A stretch of DNA of 64,000 nt from Methylosinus sp. H3A. GTDB taxonomy: Bacteria > Pseudomonadota > Alphaproteobacteria > Rhizobiales > Beijerinckiaceae. Positions within the stretch are counted from its first letter, which is position 1. Each line of letters begins with the position of its first letter. The position numbers and the translations under genes are program-made. Of the stretch, positions 27,834-38,130 are shown piece after piece. A model generated the notes under the pieces. It saw nothing but the letters and a program-made list of their open reading frames with translations. It ran no database searches and had not been told where the DNA came from. Location of the stretch: positions 62,001-126,000 of the forward strand of contig NZ_JADNQW010000005.1 of assembly GCF_015709455.1 (NCBI RefSeq). Direction: 5' to 3'.

Positions 27834-29429
27834 GTGATAAAGGCGATCGCGCGCGCATGGACGACAACACGAAGGCGATCGCCTCTCTCGGCGGATGGGT
27901 TACGTCGCGGGATGGGGTTCGCCGGCGTGGCGGGAACAGTGATCGCATCGCTCGCCGGCTGCATGGCGGGGCCCGACTATGTCCGGCCAGCCGATGTCGT
28001 CCCGACCAAATTCAAAGAAGGCGCAACAAACGAGGCGGATACGAAGCAGCGCAAGGGTTGGAAGCCGATCACGCCGCTCGATGAAGCGGATCGCGGCTCC
28101 TGGTGGCTCGTCTTCAAAGACCCAGAACTGACCAAGCTCGTCGACCAGGTCGAAATCTCCAATCAAACCGTAGCGGCCGCCGCTGCGGCCTATGACCAAG
28201 CGCGGCAGATCGTTCGAGAGGGCCAAGCCGGCCTTTTCCCGACCATCACGACCGGCTACACGCCGTCGAGATCCCGGTCGACCTCCTCGACCGGCTCCGG
28301 CGTCTATTCCAAAAACTTCTCGGTTGCCGCCAACGCCGGCTGGGAAATCGACGTATGGGGACGTATCCGGCGAACAATCGAGGCCGACGCCGCCGCGACG
28401 CAAACGAGCGCCGCCGATCTCGCCAATGCGAAGCTCGCGGCGCAAGTCCAGCTCGCCGTCGCCTATTTCAATTTGCGCGCCTCGGACGAGCTCCAGGCCT
28501 CGATCGAGAACACGCTCGCTTTATTCCGACGCACGCGCGACATATTGAAAAACCAATATACGATCGGCACGACGTCGCGAGCCGATTACATCACCGCCGA
28601 CAATCAGGTGCTCTCGACCGAGGCGACGGCGATCGGCGTCGGCTTGCAACGCGCGCAATATGAGCATGCGATCGCCGTCTCGATCGGGCGCAGCCCTTCC
28701 GAGCTCTCGCTTCCCAAGCGCCGATGGACGACACGGACGCCGCCGGCCGTTCCCGCTGGCGTTCCGTCCGAATTGTTGGAGCGTCGTCCCGATATCGCAG
28801 CAGCGGAGCGGCAATTGCAGCAGCAGAATGCGCTGATCGGCGTCGCCGTCGCCAATTTCTATCCGCGCGTGACACTCTCTCCCGCGCTGAGCTTCGCCGC
28901 GACGAAACCCTGGCCGGTGACGGCCGCGCACGAGGCCTGGTCGCTCCTGGGCAGCGCTACGCAGACTATATTCGACGGCGGCTTGCTCGACGCGCAACAC
29001 AAGGCCGCCGAAGCCTCCTACCGGCAAGCGGTCGCGAACTACCGCCAGACCGTCCTCACCGCGTTCCAGCAGGTCGAGGACGATCTCGCTGCGATCCGGC
29101 TGATCGCCCGAGAAGTCGAACGCTTGGATCGCGCCGTGCGAGAGGCGCGCGAGGCCGTGGACGTCTATCTCAACCAATATCGCGTCGGCACGGTCTCCTT
29201 CACATCGGTGGTCACCGCTCAGGCGACTCTGCTCTCCGGAATTGAGGCCTCATTGACGGCGCGGCAGAATCTGTTCATTGCCACCGTCAATCTCATCGGC
29301 GCTCTGGGCGGCGGCTGGGCCGCCTCGCATTTGCCTGCGATCGACTCGCTCACCGACATCGCAACCCCGCCCCCGCCTGTCCCGGCGAGCGCGCTTTCCG
29401 CCGCCCTTTCGGCCGCGAACGCGCAGTAG
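27834..29429 (+). CDS. NodT-type outer-membrane efflux lipoprotein
   Basis: The protein is the outer-membrane channel of a tripartite efflux pump (TolC superfamily, NodT branch). A lipobox ASLAGC precedes MAGPDYVRPADVVP, the usual NodT-like mature start. The two coiled-coil repeats follow: VAAAAAAYDQARQIVREGQAGLFPTI and, in the second half, LLERRPDIAAAERQLQQQNALIGVAVANFYPRVTLSPA. I place the start at the GTG at 27834, giving a basic n-region before the hydrophobic core; an ATG at 27912 would leave a very short signal. It is 41 bases before the adaptor gene in the same unit. Confidence 0.88.
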   Translation: MIKAIARAWTTTRRRSPLSADGLRRGMGFAGVAGTVIASLAGCMAGPDYVRPADVVPTKFKEGATNEADTKQRKGWKPITPLDEADRGSWWLVFKDPELTKLVDQVEISNQTVAAAAAAYDQARQIVREGQAGLFPTITTGYTPSRSRSTSSTGSGVYSKNFSVAANAGWEIDVWGRIRRTIEADAAATQTSAADLANAKLAAQVQLAVAYFNLRASDELQASIENTLALFRRTRDILKNQYTIGTTSRADYITADNQVLSTEATAIGVGLQRAQYEHAIAVSIGRSPSELSLPKRRWTTRTPPAVPAGVPSELLERRPDIAAAERQLQQQNALIGVAVANFYPRVTLSPALSFAATKPWPVTAAHEAWSLLGSATQTIFDGGLLDAQHKAAEASYRQAVANYRQTVLTAFQQVEDDLAAIRLIAREVERLDRAVREAREAVDVYLNQYRVGTVSFTSVVTAQATLLSGIEASLTARQNLFIATVNLIGALGGGWAASHLPAIDSLTDIATPPPPVPASALSAALSAANAQ

Positions 29430-29470
29430 AGGATCGAGCCATTCGGGTCGCACAGGTCGAAGAGAAAAAC

Positions 29471-30871
29471 ATGGACGAGAAGGTCACCCAACACGAGCCC
29501 GCCGCCTGCGCCGAACCTTCCGGCGCGCGAAAAGGTCTTGCTTTTTTGAAGCGCAACGGCTCGCGGCGCTCGCCAGTCGCGATCGGTCTCACAGCGCTCA
29601 TCGTCGCGTCACTCGGCTATGTGAGCTATCGAGTGATCTCTCCGAAGGATCAGTCGATCCAAAAGCCTGGACGGCGCGGCGCCTTTGGCGGACCTCCGCC
29701 TGTCGCAGTCGCGACCGTCGCGCGCAGCGACATCAAAATCGTCCGCCACGGCCTGCTCGGCTCCGTGACGCCCATCGCCAATGTCACCGTCAAGACGCAG
29801 CTCGGCGGCTATCTCACCGAGATCGGCTTCAAGGAAGGACAATACGTTCAAAAGGGCGATTTTCTCGCGCAGATCGATCCACGTCCCTATGAAGCGCAGA
29901 AGGCGCAATATGAAGGACAATTGCTTCGCGATCAGGGCCTCCTGAACCAAGCGCGCGACGACCTGCGCCGCTATCAATCCTTGAAGAAGCTCGATTCGAT
30001 CGCACATCAACAGGCGGAAAACCAAGTCTGGATCGTCAAGCAATACGAAGGCTCCGTCAAAGCCGATCAAGCCCTCGTCGACAATCAGACTCTGAACCTC
30101 ACCTATGCGCGCATCGTGTCTCCTATCGCAGGACGCGTCGGCCTGCGAAAGGTCGACGCAGGAAGCTATGTCACGACGCAGGACGCCATTGCGCTCGTGG
30201 CCCAGATCGATCCCATCTCCGTGATCTTTGGCGTGCCCGAGGATTATATTCCGGACATTCTACGCGCGCAAAAGAAGAATGGCGCGCTGGAAGTGATCGC
30301 CTTCGATCGTTCCGACACGAAGCAACTCGCGATCGGACGACTACACACGCTCGACAATACGATCGACCCGTCGACCGGCATGGTGAGCGCGAGAGCCGAA
30401 TTCGAGAACAGGGACGAGAAGCTCTATCCCAATCAATTCGTGAATATTCATCTCCTCGTCGAGGTGCGCGAGCAGGCGCTCACTCTGCCGAAGACCGCGA
30501 TCCGAAAGGGCGCCGCCGGCCATTTCGTCTATAAAGTGACGGGCGAGAATCGTGTCGTAATGCAACCTGTCATTCCCGCGGGAGGCGAGAATTTCGATGA
30601 TGTCGCCGGATATAATGACGGCCGCATAGAGATCCTGCAGGGCGTGGCCGAAAGCGATCGCATCGTCGTCGAAGGCGCGGATCGCCTGCGCGAAGGAGCC
30701 GAGGTCACGATCGCCGACGGCGGCGATCGCGAGCATCGCACGGCCGCAGACGCCTCGAAGCCGCCTCCGCCCCACAATCTTGCGCCGGAGGCTCAACCTT
30801 CCGAAAAGCGCTTCGATCCCGAGCGGGCGAGAGAGCGCCGTCCGAAACGCCAGCCGACGGAAACGCAGTGA
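29471..30871 (+). CDS. RND efflux periplasmic adaptor (MdtA-like membrane fusion protein)
   Basis: The 466-residue adaptor has an N-terminal membrane segment (PVAIGLTALIVASLGYVSYRV), a lipoyl half-motif (VKTQLGGYLTEIGFKEGQYVQKGDFLAQIDPRPYEA), a helical hairpin, the second lipoyl half (LTYARIVSPIAGRVGLRKVDAGSYV) and a beta-barrel domain (LYPNQFVNIHLLVEV). These match MdtA-type adaptors. About 55 C-terminal residues after VTIADGG are Pro/Arg/Glu-rich, longer than in E. coli MdtA. It links the NodT channel encoded just before it to the two permeases encoded just after it. Confidence 0.93.
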   Translation: MDEKVTQHEPAACAEPSGARKGLAFLKRNGSRRSPVAIGLTALIVASLGYVSYRVISPKDQSIQKPGRRGAFGGPPPVAVATVARSDIKIVRHGLLGSVTPIANVTVKTQLGGYLTEIGFKEGQYVQKGDFLAQIDPRPYEAQKAQYEGQLLRDQGLLNQARDDLRRYQSLKKLDSIAHQQAENQVWIVKQYEGSVKADQALVDNQTLNLTYARIVSPIAGRVGLRKVDAGSYVTTQDAIALVAQIDPISVIFGVPEDYIPDILRAQKKNGALEVIAFDRSDTKQLAIGRLHTLDNTIDPSTGMVSARAEFENRDEKLYPNQFVNIHLLVEVREQALTLPKTAIRKGAAGHFVYKVTGENRVVMQPVIPAGGENFDDVAGYNDGRIEILQGVAESDRIVVEGADRLREGAEVTIADGGDREHRTAADASKPPPPHNLAPEAQPSEKRFDPERARERRPKRQPTETQ

Positions 30872-30912
30872 TCTCGCCGACCACTTCCATTCGACCGAGG
30901 CGCGTCTGATCC

Positions 30913-33900
30913 ATGAACCCGTCGCAGCTCTTCATCAACCGTCCGGTCGCCACGACACTGCTGATGGCGGCCATCATGCTCGCAGGGCTGTTCGCCTATC
31001 GGATGCTGCCACTCTCCGCCTTGCCGGCTGTCGACTATCCGACGATACAGGTGCAGACTTTCTACCCTGGCGCCAGTCCGGAAGTCATGACCTCCGCTGT
31101 GACCGCGCCGCTCGAGCGGCAATTCGGACAAATGCCGGGCCTCAATCAGATGACCTCGTCGAGCTCGGCCGGCGCGTCCATCATCACATTGCAATTCGAT
31201 CTCGGCCTGAGCCTCGACGTCGCCGAGCAGCAGGTGCAGGCGGCGATCAACGCCGGCGGCAATCTCGTGCCTCAGGATCTGCCCACTCCGCCGATCTACG
31301 CCAAGATAAACCCGGCAGATGCGCCGATCATGACACTCGCCGTCACTTCGAAATCGATGCCGCTGATCGATGTCGAGGACTACATCGAGACAAGGCTCGC
31401 GCAAAAGCTGTCGCAACTGCCTGGAGTGGGTCTCGTCGGCGTCGGACACGGTCAGCGGCGCGCGATTCGCGTTCGCTTCAATCCGAAGGCGCTCGCAAAA
31501 TATGGGCTCAATATCGACGATCTGCGCACGATCATCGGCAACACCAACACCAATGCGCCCAAGGGCGGCTTCGACGGGCCGAAGCAATCCACGACGATCA
31601 ACGCCAACGACCAGATCGACGATCCCGCGCAATTTCGCAATGTCATCATCGCCTATCGAAACGGCAATCCAATTCGCCTCTCCGACGTGGCGGAAGTCCG
31701 ACACGGTCCCGAGAACGACAAGATCGCCTCCTGGGCCAATTCGACGCCGGCGATCATCCTCGACATAAGGCGCCAGCCCGGAGCCAATGTCATCGACGTC
31801 GTCGAGAACGTCAAAGCCATGTTGCCGAGGCTGCAGGCCTCGCTGCCGCCCTCGCTCGAAGTCTCTGTGCTCAGCGACCGCACCACGACGATCCGCGCTT
31901 CCGTCGAGGATGTGGAGCTCGAGCTCATGCTCGCCGTCATCTTGGTCGTTCTCGTCATTTTCGTGTTCCTGCGCAATCTGCCGGCGACTCTCATCCCCAG
32001 TCTCTCGGCGCCGCTGTCGCTCGTCGGCGCTTTCGTCGCCATGTATCTGATGGGCTTCAGCCTGGACAATCTGTCCCTCATGGCGCTCACCATCTCGACG
32101 GGCTTCGTCGTCGACGACGCCATCGTCGTGATCGAGAACATCGCGCGTTACATCGAGGCCGGAATGGCGCCGATGCAGGCGGCGCTGCGCGGCTCCGCGC
32201 AGATCGGCTTCACCATCGTCTCGCTGACCGTTTCCCTCGTCGCAGTGCTCATCCCTCTGCTGTTCATGGGCGATGTGGTGGGGCGGCTCTTCCATGAATT
32301 CGCCGTCACGCTCGCCGTGACCATCGTCATTTCTGCATTCGTCGCACTGTCGCTCGTGCCGATGCTCTGCGCGAGACTCCTGCGCCACAGAACCCTTGCG
32401 CAGCGCAGCCGCTTCGATATCGCCTCCGAACGCTGCATCGACGGAATGATTCGCCTCTATGGGCGCGCGCTCGATGTCGTTCTGCAACGCCAGCCGCTCA
32501 TGCTGGCCGCGACCGTCGCGACGCTCGCGCTCACCTGCGTGCTCTATGCCGTCATTCCGAAAGGCTTCTTTCCACCGCAGGATACGGGCGCGATCCAGGC
32601 CATCTCCGAAATGCGGCAGGAGATTTCCTTCGTCGGCATGGTCGAAAAGCAACATGAGCTCGGCGAAGCGATCCTTCGCGATCCAGACGTCGCCTCCATC
32701 AGTTCCTCGGTCGGCGTCGACGGCGAAAACGCGACGCTCAACAGCGGTCGCTTCTTCATCGCTCTGAAGCCGACATCGACACGAAAGTCGAGCGTGACCG
32801 AAGTGATCGCGCGTTTGCAGGCTGCGGCGGCGCAAATTCCCGGCGCGCAGCTCTATATGCAGCCGGTCCAGGATCTGGCGATCGATTCGACCGTGAGCAA
32901 GGCCGCCTATCATTTCGTGCTCGAGAACGCCAATGTCGCGTCGCTCAGAGAGTGGACGCCGAAGCTCGTCGAACGCCTGCGCGAGGCTCCAGAGCTCGCG
33001 AATGTCGCGAGCGACCTGCAGAACCGCGGCAAGGCCCTCGATATCGTCATCGATCGCGCCACGGCCGCGCGCTTCGGCATCACCATGGCCGCTGTGGATA
33101 ATATGCTCTACGACGCCTTCGGACAGCGTATCGTCTCGACGATCTATACACAGTCGAACCAATATCGCGTCATTCTCGAGCTCGACCCCGAGCGCCGAGC
33201 GTCGCATGACGCGCTGTCTGGCCTCTATCTCCCGTCATCGTCCTCCTCGTCGAGCGGTCAAGTTCCACTCGCCGCGATCATGCATATGGAAGAACGCGAC
33301 GGGCCGCTCCAGATCACACATCTCGGCCAGTTCCCGGCGACGACGATCTCATTCGACATCGCGCGAGGCGCATCGCTCGGCGCCGCGGTTCAAGCGATAG
33401 AGGCGGCGCGTCGAGAGATCGAGCTCCCCGAAAGCTTCGCGCTCGCCATGCAAGGCGCAGTGGCAGCCTTCACTGCCACCTCGAGTAGCCAAGTGCTGCT
33501 GATTCTCGCCGCGATCGTGACGATGTATATCGTGCTCGGCGTGCTCTACGAGAGCTTCGTCCATCCGATCACCATTCTCTCGACGCTGCCTTCGGCCGGC
33601 GTCGGCGCCTTGCTCGCGCTGATCCTGACCGGCCATGATCTCGACGTCATGGGCGTCATCGGCATTATTCTTCTCATCGGCATCGTCAAGAAAAACGCGA
33701 TAATGATGATCGATTTCGCCCTCGAGGCAGAGCGCGTCGACGGCCTCTCGCCCCGTGACGCGATCTATCGCGCCTGCTTGTTGCGCTTCCGGCCCATCCT
33801 CATGACGACGATGGCGGCCATGCTCGGCGCCGTGCCGCTCATGCTCGGCTCCGGCGTCGGATCGGAGTTGCGTCAGCCACTCGGCGCCTCGATCGTCGGC

Positions 33901-34032
33901 GGACTCGTCGTCAGCCAAATGCTGACCCTCTTCTCGACGCCAGTCGTCTATCTCTATTTCGATCGGCTCGCGCTCTATCTCGCCCGAGTCGGCGCCTCCG
34001 ACGAAAGCGAACGAAGCGAGGCGACGGAATGA
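30913..34032 (+). CDS. RND efflux permease, MdtB-like
   Basis: The 1039-residue inner-membrane pump begins [47 protein letters not shown], which is the MdtB pattern. It has twelve membrane segments, with the proton-relay Asp pair in [23 protein letters not shown] (segment 4) near residue 400 and [19 protein letters not shown] near residue 925. A poly-Ser run ([16 protein letters not shown]) lies in a periplasmic loop near residue 780. In E. coli MdtB and MdtC form a mixed trimer; the overlap with the next gene fits that. Substrates are unknown. Confidence 0.94.
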   Translation: MNPSQLFINRPVATTLLMAAIMLAGLFAYRMLPLSALPAVDYPTIQVQTFYPGASPEVMTSAVTAPLERQFGQMPGLNQMTSSSSAGASIITLQFDLGLSLDVAEQQVQAAINAGGNLVPQDLPTPPIYAKINPADAPIMTLAVTSKSMPLIDVEDYIETRLAQKLSQLPGVGLVGVGHGQRRAIRVRFNPKALAKYGLNIDDLRTIIGNTNTNAPKGGFDGPKQSTTINANDQIDDPAQFRNVIIAYRNGNPIRLSDVAEVRHGPENDKIASWANSTPAIILDIRRQPGANVIDVVENVKAMLPRLQASLPPSLEVSVLSDRTTTIRASVEDVELELMLAVILVVLVIFVFLRNLPATLIPSLSAPLSLVGAFVAMYLMGFSLDNLSLMALTISTGFVVDDAIVVIENIARYIEAGMAPMQAALRGSAQIGFTIVSLTVSLVAVLIPLLFMGDVVGRLFHEFAVTLAVTIVISAFVALSLVPMLCARLLRHRTLAQRSRFDIASERCIDGMIRLYGRALDVVLQRQPLMLAATVATLALTCVLYAVIPKGFFPPQDTGAIQAISEMRQEISFVGMVEKQHELGEAILRDPDVASISSSVGVDGENATLNSGRFFIALKPTSTRKSSVTEVIARLQAAAAQIPGAQLYMQPVQDLAIDSTVSKAAYHFVLENANVASLREWTPKLVERLREAPELANVASDLQNRGKALDIVIDRATAARFGITMAAVDNMLYDAFGQRIVSTIYTQSNQYRVILELDPERRASHDALSGLYLPSSSSSSSGQVPLAAIMHMEERDGPLQITHLGQFPATTISFDIARGASLGAAVQAIEAARREIELPESFALAMQGAVAAFTATSSSQVLLILAAIVTMYIVLGVLYESFVHPITILSTLPSAGVGALLALILTGHDLDVMGVIGIILLIGIVKKNAIMMIDFALEAERVDGLSPRDAIYRACLLRFRPILMTTMAAMLGAVPLMLGSGVGSELRQPLGASIVGGLVVSQMLTLFSTPVVYLYFDRLALYLARVGASDESERSEATE

Positions 34033-37000
34033 ATATTTCGGCGCCCTTCATCACGCGGCCCATCGCCACCACTCTGCTCACGATAGGCCTCACGCTCGCT
34101 GGCGCGCTGGCCTTCACCCGGCTGCCGGTGGCGCCGCTGCCTCAGGTCGATCTGCCGACGATCTCGGTCACCGCGTCGCTTCCCGGCGCCTCGCCGGAAA
34201 CGGTCGCGACGAGCGTCGCTGGTCCCTTGGAGCGGCGACTCGGCGCGATCGCCGACGTCACCGAAATGACCTCGTCGAGCAATACGGGCCAAACCAATAT
34301 CATTTTGCAATTCGGCCTCGATCGCGACATCAACGGAGCCGTCCGCGACGTGCAGGCGGCGGTGAACGCCGCGGCGGCGGATCTACCGACCGGGCTGACC
34401 TCCAACCCGAGCTATCGCAAGTTCAATCCGGCCGACGCGCCGATCCTGATACTCGCCTTGACGTCGACGTCGCTGACCCGCGCGCAGCTCTATGACGCCG
34501 CCAGCAATGTGCTTCAACAGAGCCTGTCGCAGATCACGGGCGTCGGGCAAGTCTCGATCAATGGCGGGGCCGCTCCGGCAGTGCGCGTCGAGCTCAATCC
34601 CGCGGCGTTGTTCAAATATGGCGTCGGCCTCGAGGACGTGCGCGCGGCCTTGGCCTCCGCCAACGCCAATAGCCCCAAGGGCGACATCGTTCGCAATGGC
34701 GAACGCTGGCAAATCTACACCAATGACCAGGCCAGCTATGCGCGGGATTATCTGCCGCTGATCATCGCCTATCGCAATGGCAATCCGGTGCGCCTATCCG
34801 ACATTGCGGAAGTGAAGGATTCGGTCGCCGACCTCCGCAACGCCGCGCTCGCGCAAGGCAAGCCCGCCATATTGGTGACGATCTTTCGCCAACCGGGCTC
34901 GAACATCATCGAGACGGTCGAGCAGATCAAAGCTCAACTTCCAAAGCTCGCGGCGGCATTGCCGAATGATATCGAGATCATCGAGGCGTCGGACCGAAGC
35001 ACGACGATCCGCGCCTCGCTCCGTGACACAGAATTGACGCTCGTCATATCCGTCGCGCTCGTAATAGCCGTCGTTTTTCTGTTCATCGGTGAATGGCGCG
35101 CGGCGCTGGTGCCGGCGATCGCAGTGCCCGTGTCGATCGTCAGCGCTTTCTTGGCGATGTATCTTCTCGGCTACAGCCTCGACATTCTTTCGCTCATGGC
35201 GCTGACGATCGCGACCGGATTCGTCGTCGACGATGCGATCGTCGTGCTCGAGAACATAGAGCGACATCTCGAGGCGGGGATCCCTCGGCGCGAGGCGGCG
35301 CTGCTAGGCGCCCGCGAAGTCGGTTTCACAGTCCTCTCCATCAGCCTGTCGCTCATCGCGGTGTTCCTGCCGCTGCTGCTCACGGGCGGCCTGCTCGGAC
35401 GAATGTTCCGTGAGTTTTCCGTCACGCTCTCGATGGCGATCCTCGTATCGCTCGTCATCTCGCTGACGACGACGCCCATGCTCTGCTCCGTCTTTCTGAG
35501 AGCCGGGCCGCGGCGCGAGAAGCACTGGAGCGGCTTCTTCTCGAAAGTGGCGAGCGGCTATGCGCGCAGCCTTATTTGGGCGCTGCATCATCGCTTACTG
35601 ATCATATTCGCCCTCGTCGCTTCGCTCGCGCTGACCATCGAGCTCTTCATCGTCATTCCGAAGGGTTTTTTCCCCGAGCAGGACATCGGACGCCTGCAAG
35701 GCTCTATCCAGGCGGATCAAGGCATATCGTTTCAAGCGATGAGCGAGAAGCTCGGTGAATTCGTCTCGATCTTGCGTAGCGATCCCGCTGTCGACGTGGT
35801 TACGGGCAACACCGGCGCGGGTAGCGGCGGGCGCGCCGGCTCCGTGAACAGCGGATCGATATCCGCGGCACTCAAGCCGCTCTCCGAACGCGACGTGAGC
35901 CCGGCCCAGATCATCGAGCGATTGCGCCCCAAATTGGCGCAGGTCGCCGGCGCGAGGCTGTTCCTCCAGTCGGTTCAGGATCTTCGCGCCGGTGGGCGGC
36001 CGGGCGGCGCCCTCTATCAATATACGCTCCTCGCCGACAATTCCGCCGACCTCGTCGAATGGACGCCAAAACTCATGGAGGCGCTGCAGAAGAGCGGCGT
36101 CGTCGTGGATGTGAACACCGATCAGCAGCAGAATGGCGTCGAGAGCTTCATAGAGATAGACCGCGATACGATGTCACGATTGGGCCTCACGCCGGTGCAG
36201 GTGGACAATACTCTCTATGACGCCTTCGGGCAGCGGCAGGTGTCGACCATCTACAGTGATCTCAATCAATATCATGTCGTGATGGAGGTCGCGCCGCGCT
36301 ATTGGCAAGACCCGCAGATCCTGCGTGAAATCTATGTGAGCACGGCGGCGAAGCCCGCGAGCGGCTCCGCCGCCTCCGTCCTCCCCATCGGCTCCGTGAC
36401 ATCCGTCGGCGGAAGCGGATCGACGGCGAACGCCTCGCTCGACTCGGCGCGCAACGCCTCGACCAATGCGATCGCCAATTCCGGCCGGGGCGGCGCCTCG
36501 AGCGGCGCCGCGGTGAGCACGACCGTCGAGACCATGACGCCACTGATCGCCTTCACGCGCTTCAAGCGAGGCGCGACGCCGCTCGCGATCAATCATCAAG
36601 GCCCCTTCGCCGCCGCGACGATTTCCTTCAATCTCGCCCCGGGAGCGTCGCTCAGCGACGCTGTCACGGAGTTCGATCGGGCGATCGCCGAGATTCATAT
36701 GCCGGCGACCGTGCATGGCGGCATGGAGGGCACGGCCCGCACTTTTCAAGCGTCCCGTGACAGCGAGCCACTGCTGATCGTCCTGGCGCTGGTCGCAGTC
36801 TATATCGTTCTCGGCGTTCTCTATGAGAGCTATGTGCATCCGATCACGATACTGTCCACACTGCCATCGGCCGGAGTCGGCGCGCTTCTGGCTCTGTTCG
36901 CTTTCGGATCAGAGCTCAGCGTCATCGCGCTGATCGGCTTGTTCCTGCTCATCGGCATCGTCAAAAAGAATGCGATCATGATGATCGACTTCGCGCTCGA

Positions 37001-37310
37001 TGCGCAGCGTATGCGGGCGATGAGCGAATATGACGCGATCGTCGAGGCTTGCCGGCTTCGCCTTCGTCCCATACTGATGACGACAGCAGCGGCGATTCTC
37101 GGCGCGCTTCCGCTCTTGGCGAGCTATGGCGATGGCGCCGAAATTCGGCGTCCGCTCGGCGTCACCATCGTCGGCGGTCTCGTGCTCAGCCAATTGCTGA
37201 CGCTTTATACGACGCCCGTTCTCTATCTGACATTCGGCGACATGCGCGACAAGATCGCGGGCCTTCGCATCGCGCGCCTTTTCGGATGGCTCCGCTCGCA
37301 GCGCAGTTAA
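34029..37310 (+). CDS. RND efflux permease, MdtC-like, with a low-complexity insertion
   Basis: The 1093-residue permease begins [47 protein letters not shown], as in MdtC. Proton-relay residues are in [24 protein letters not shown] near residue 400. It starts within the stop codon of the MdtB-like gene (ATGA), indicating coupled translation. It is roughly 65 residues longer than typical MdtC because of a Ser/Ala/Gly-rich insertion near residues 775-840, at the same loop where the MdtB-like partner has a poly-Ser run. It ends 21 bases from the convergent NYN gene, closing the four-gene efflux unit. Confidence 0.94.
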   Translation: MNISAPFITRPIATTLLTIGLTLAGALAFTRLPVAPLPQVDLPTISVTASLPGASPETVATSVAGPLERRLGAIADVTEMTSSSNTGQTNIILQFGLDRDINGAVRDVQAAVNAAAADLPTGLTSNPSYRKFNPADAPILILALTSTSLTRAQLYDAASNVLQQSLSQITGVGQVSINGGAAPAVRVELNPAALFKYGVGLEDVRAALASANANSPKGDIVRNGERWQIYTNDQASYARDYLPLIIAYRNGNPVRLSDIAEVKDSVADLRNAALAQGKPAILVTIFRQPGSNIIETVEQIKAQLPKLAAALPNDIEIIEASDRSTTIRASLRDTELTLVISVALVIAVVFLFIGEWRAALVPAIAVPVSIVSAFLAMYLLGYSLDILSLMALTIATGFVVDDAIVVLENIERHLEAGIPRREAALLGAREVGFTVLSISLSLIAVFLPLLLTGGLLGRMFREFSVTLSMAILVSLVISLTTTPMLCSVFLRAGPRREKHWSGFFSKVASGYARSLIWALHHRLLIIFALVASLALTIELFIVIPKGFFPEQDIGRLQGSIQADQGISFQAMSEKLGEFVSILRSDPAVDVVTGNTGAGSGGRAGSVNSGSISAALKPLSERDVSPAQIIERLRPKLAQVAGARLFLQSVQDLRAGGRPGGALYQYTLLADNSADLVEWTPKLMEALQKSGVVVDVNTDQQQNGVESFIEIDRDTMSRLGLTPVQVDNTLYDAFGQRQVSTIYSDLNQYHVVMEVAPRYWQDPQILREIYVSTAAKPASGSAASVLPIGSVTSVGGSGSTANASLDSARNASTNAIANSGRGGASSGAAVSTTVETMTPLIAFTRFKRGATPLAINHQGPFAAATISFNLAPGASLSDAVTEFDRAIAEIHMPATVHGGMEGTARTFQASRDSEPLLIVLALVAVYIVLGVLYESYVHPITILSTLPSAGVGALLALFAFGSELSVIALIGLFLLIGIVKKNAIMMIDFALDAQRMRAMSEYDAIVEACRLRLRPILMTTAAAILGALPLLASYGDGAEIRRPLGVTIVGGLVLSQLLTLYTTPVLYLTFGDMRDKIAGLRIARLFGWLRSQRS

Positions 37311-37331
37311 AGCGAAGGCTCCGTTTGCGCG

Positions 37332-37871
37332 TCACCCGACCCGCTGGGCGGACACACGCCGAATTTCATTCGAGAGATCGTCGATGTCGATGAATTCATC
37401 GGCTTGACGACGCAATTCTTCGGCGATTATCGGCCGCGGCGTCCTGATCGTCGAAATGACGGATACGCGCACTCCTTTGCGCTGGACCGCCGCGACGAGC
37501 GATCGAAACGCGCCATTGCCGGAAACCAAGGTCATCGCATCGACACGCTCGGTCATCGCCATCACGGCGACCGCGAGGTCGACGTCGATGCTTCCTCTAA
37601 ATCGGTGACGGCCAAAGCCATCGACCGATTCCGCGATTTGCTTCCTGACGACGACATATCCGTTGCAGCCGAGCCATTCGGTCAGTCGATTTGTCGGCCC
37701 ATTGGCTTGCGCCTCCGTCAACGCAGCGTAGTAGAAGACCTGGGCCGAATGTGATTTTCCTCGAAGCCGGCGCAAAAGCCGCGCGTAGTCGAGATCGATG
37801 CCGAGAGAACTGACCGCCAGATGCAGATTTGCGCCGTCGATGAATATTGCGCTTCGTTCGAAATTTCGCAT
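37332..37871 (-). CDS. NYN-domain (LabA-like) protein with altered active site
   Basis: The 179-residue protein matches NYN/PIN-like nuclease-fold proteins of the LabA type: AIFIDGANLHLAVSSLGIDLDYARLL at the start, RGSIDVDLAVAVMAM near residue 95, and RKGVRVSVIST with ADEFIDIDDL near the end. Usual members read SGDGDF and LAVDAM at the metal site; here they read SGNGAF and LAVAVM, so three acidic positions are lost while the first Asp remains. RNA cleavage is therefore doubtful, and a binding or regulatory role is more likely. The ribosome site is weak. A 47-aa membrane protein gene lies 73 bases upstream on the same strand. Confidence 0.82.
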   Translation of the reverse strand: MRNFERSAIFIDGANLHLAVSSLGIDLDYARLLRRLRGKSHSAQVFYYAALTEAQANGPTNRLTEWLGCNGYVVVRKQIAESVDGFGRHRFRGSIDVDLAVAVMAMTERVDAMTLVSGNGAFRSLVAAVQRKGVRVSVISTIRTPRPIIAEELRRQADEFIDIDDLSNEIRRVSAQRVG

Positions 37872-37944
37872 TTTCTTTCTCGCATCCGCATGGCGCCTCG
37901 CGCGCTGACGCGTCGGTCGCCGCCGCGCCCATCGGACGACCGCG

Positions 37945-38088
37945 TCAAAAGAGCTCGAAGATCAGAAAGCCGAGAACCACGAGGAACCCCGCGAGATCGA
38001 CGACGACGAGACCATTGCCCAAGATCCAGAGAAAATCTGTGGCTTTTTCGATGAGCGGTTGGATCGTCATGATCACTGAGAGATTCAT
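37945..38088 (-). CDS. Small 47-residue membrane protein
   Basis: An ATG at 38088 follows GAGAGGAG at six bases, a near-ideal ribosome site, and opens a 47-codon frame ending TGA at 37945. The product starts MNLSVIMTIQPLIEKATDF and then is almost entirely hydrophobic, with WILGNGLVVVDLAGFLVVLG followed by FLIFELF; one or two membrane passes are possible. The strong ribosome site and coherent hydrophobic composition argue that it is real. It lies between the glycosyltransferase gene (42 bases upstream) and the NYN gene on the same strand. I do not recognise a family. Confidence 0.6.
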   Translation of the reverse strand: MNLSVIMTIQPLIEKATDFLWILGNGLVVVDLAGFLVVLGFLIFELF

Positions 38089-38130
38089 AGAGTCTCCTCT
38101 CGCGGCGCGACTTCGAATGCGCAATGCAGA

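Noticed and set aside
30793..33207. An 804-codon minus-strand frame opposite the MdtB-like gene
   Set aside because: The composition is typical of an antisense shadow (very rich in Arg, Asp, His), with no recognisable domain.
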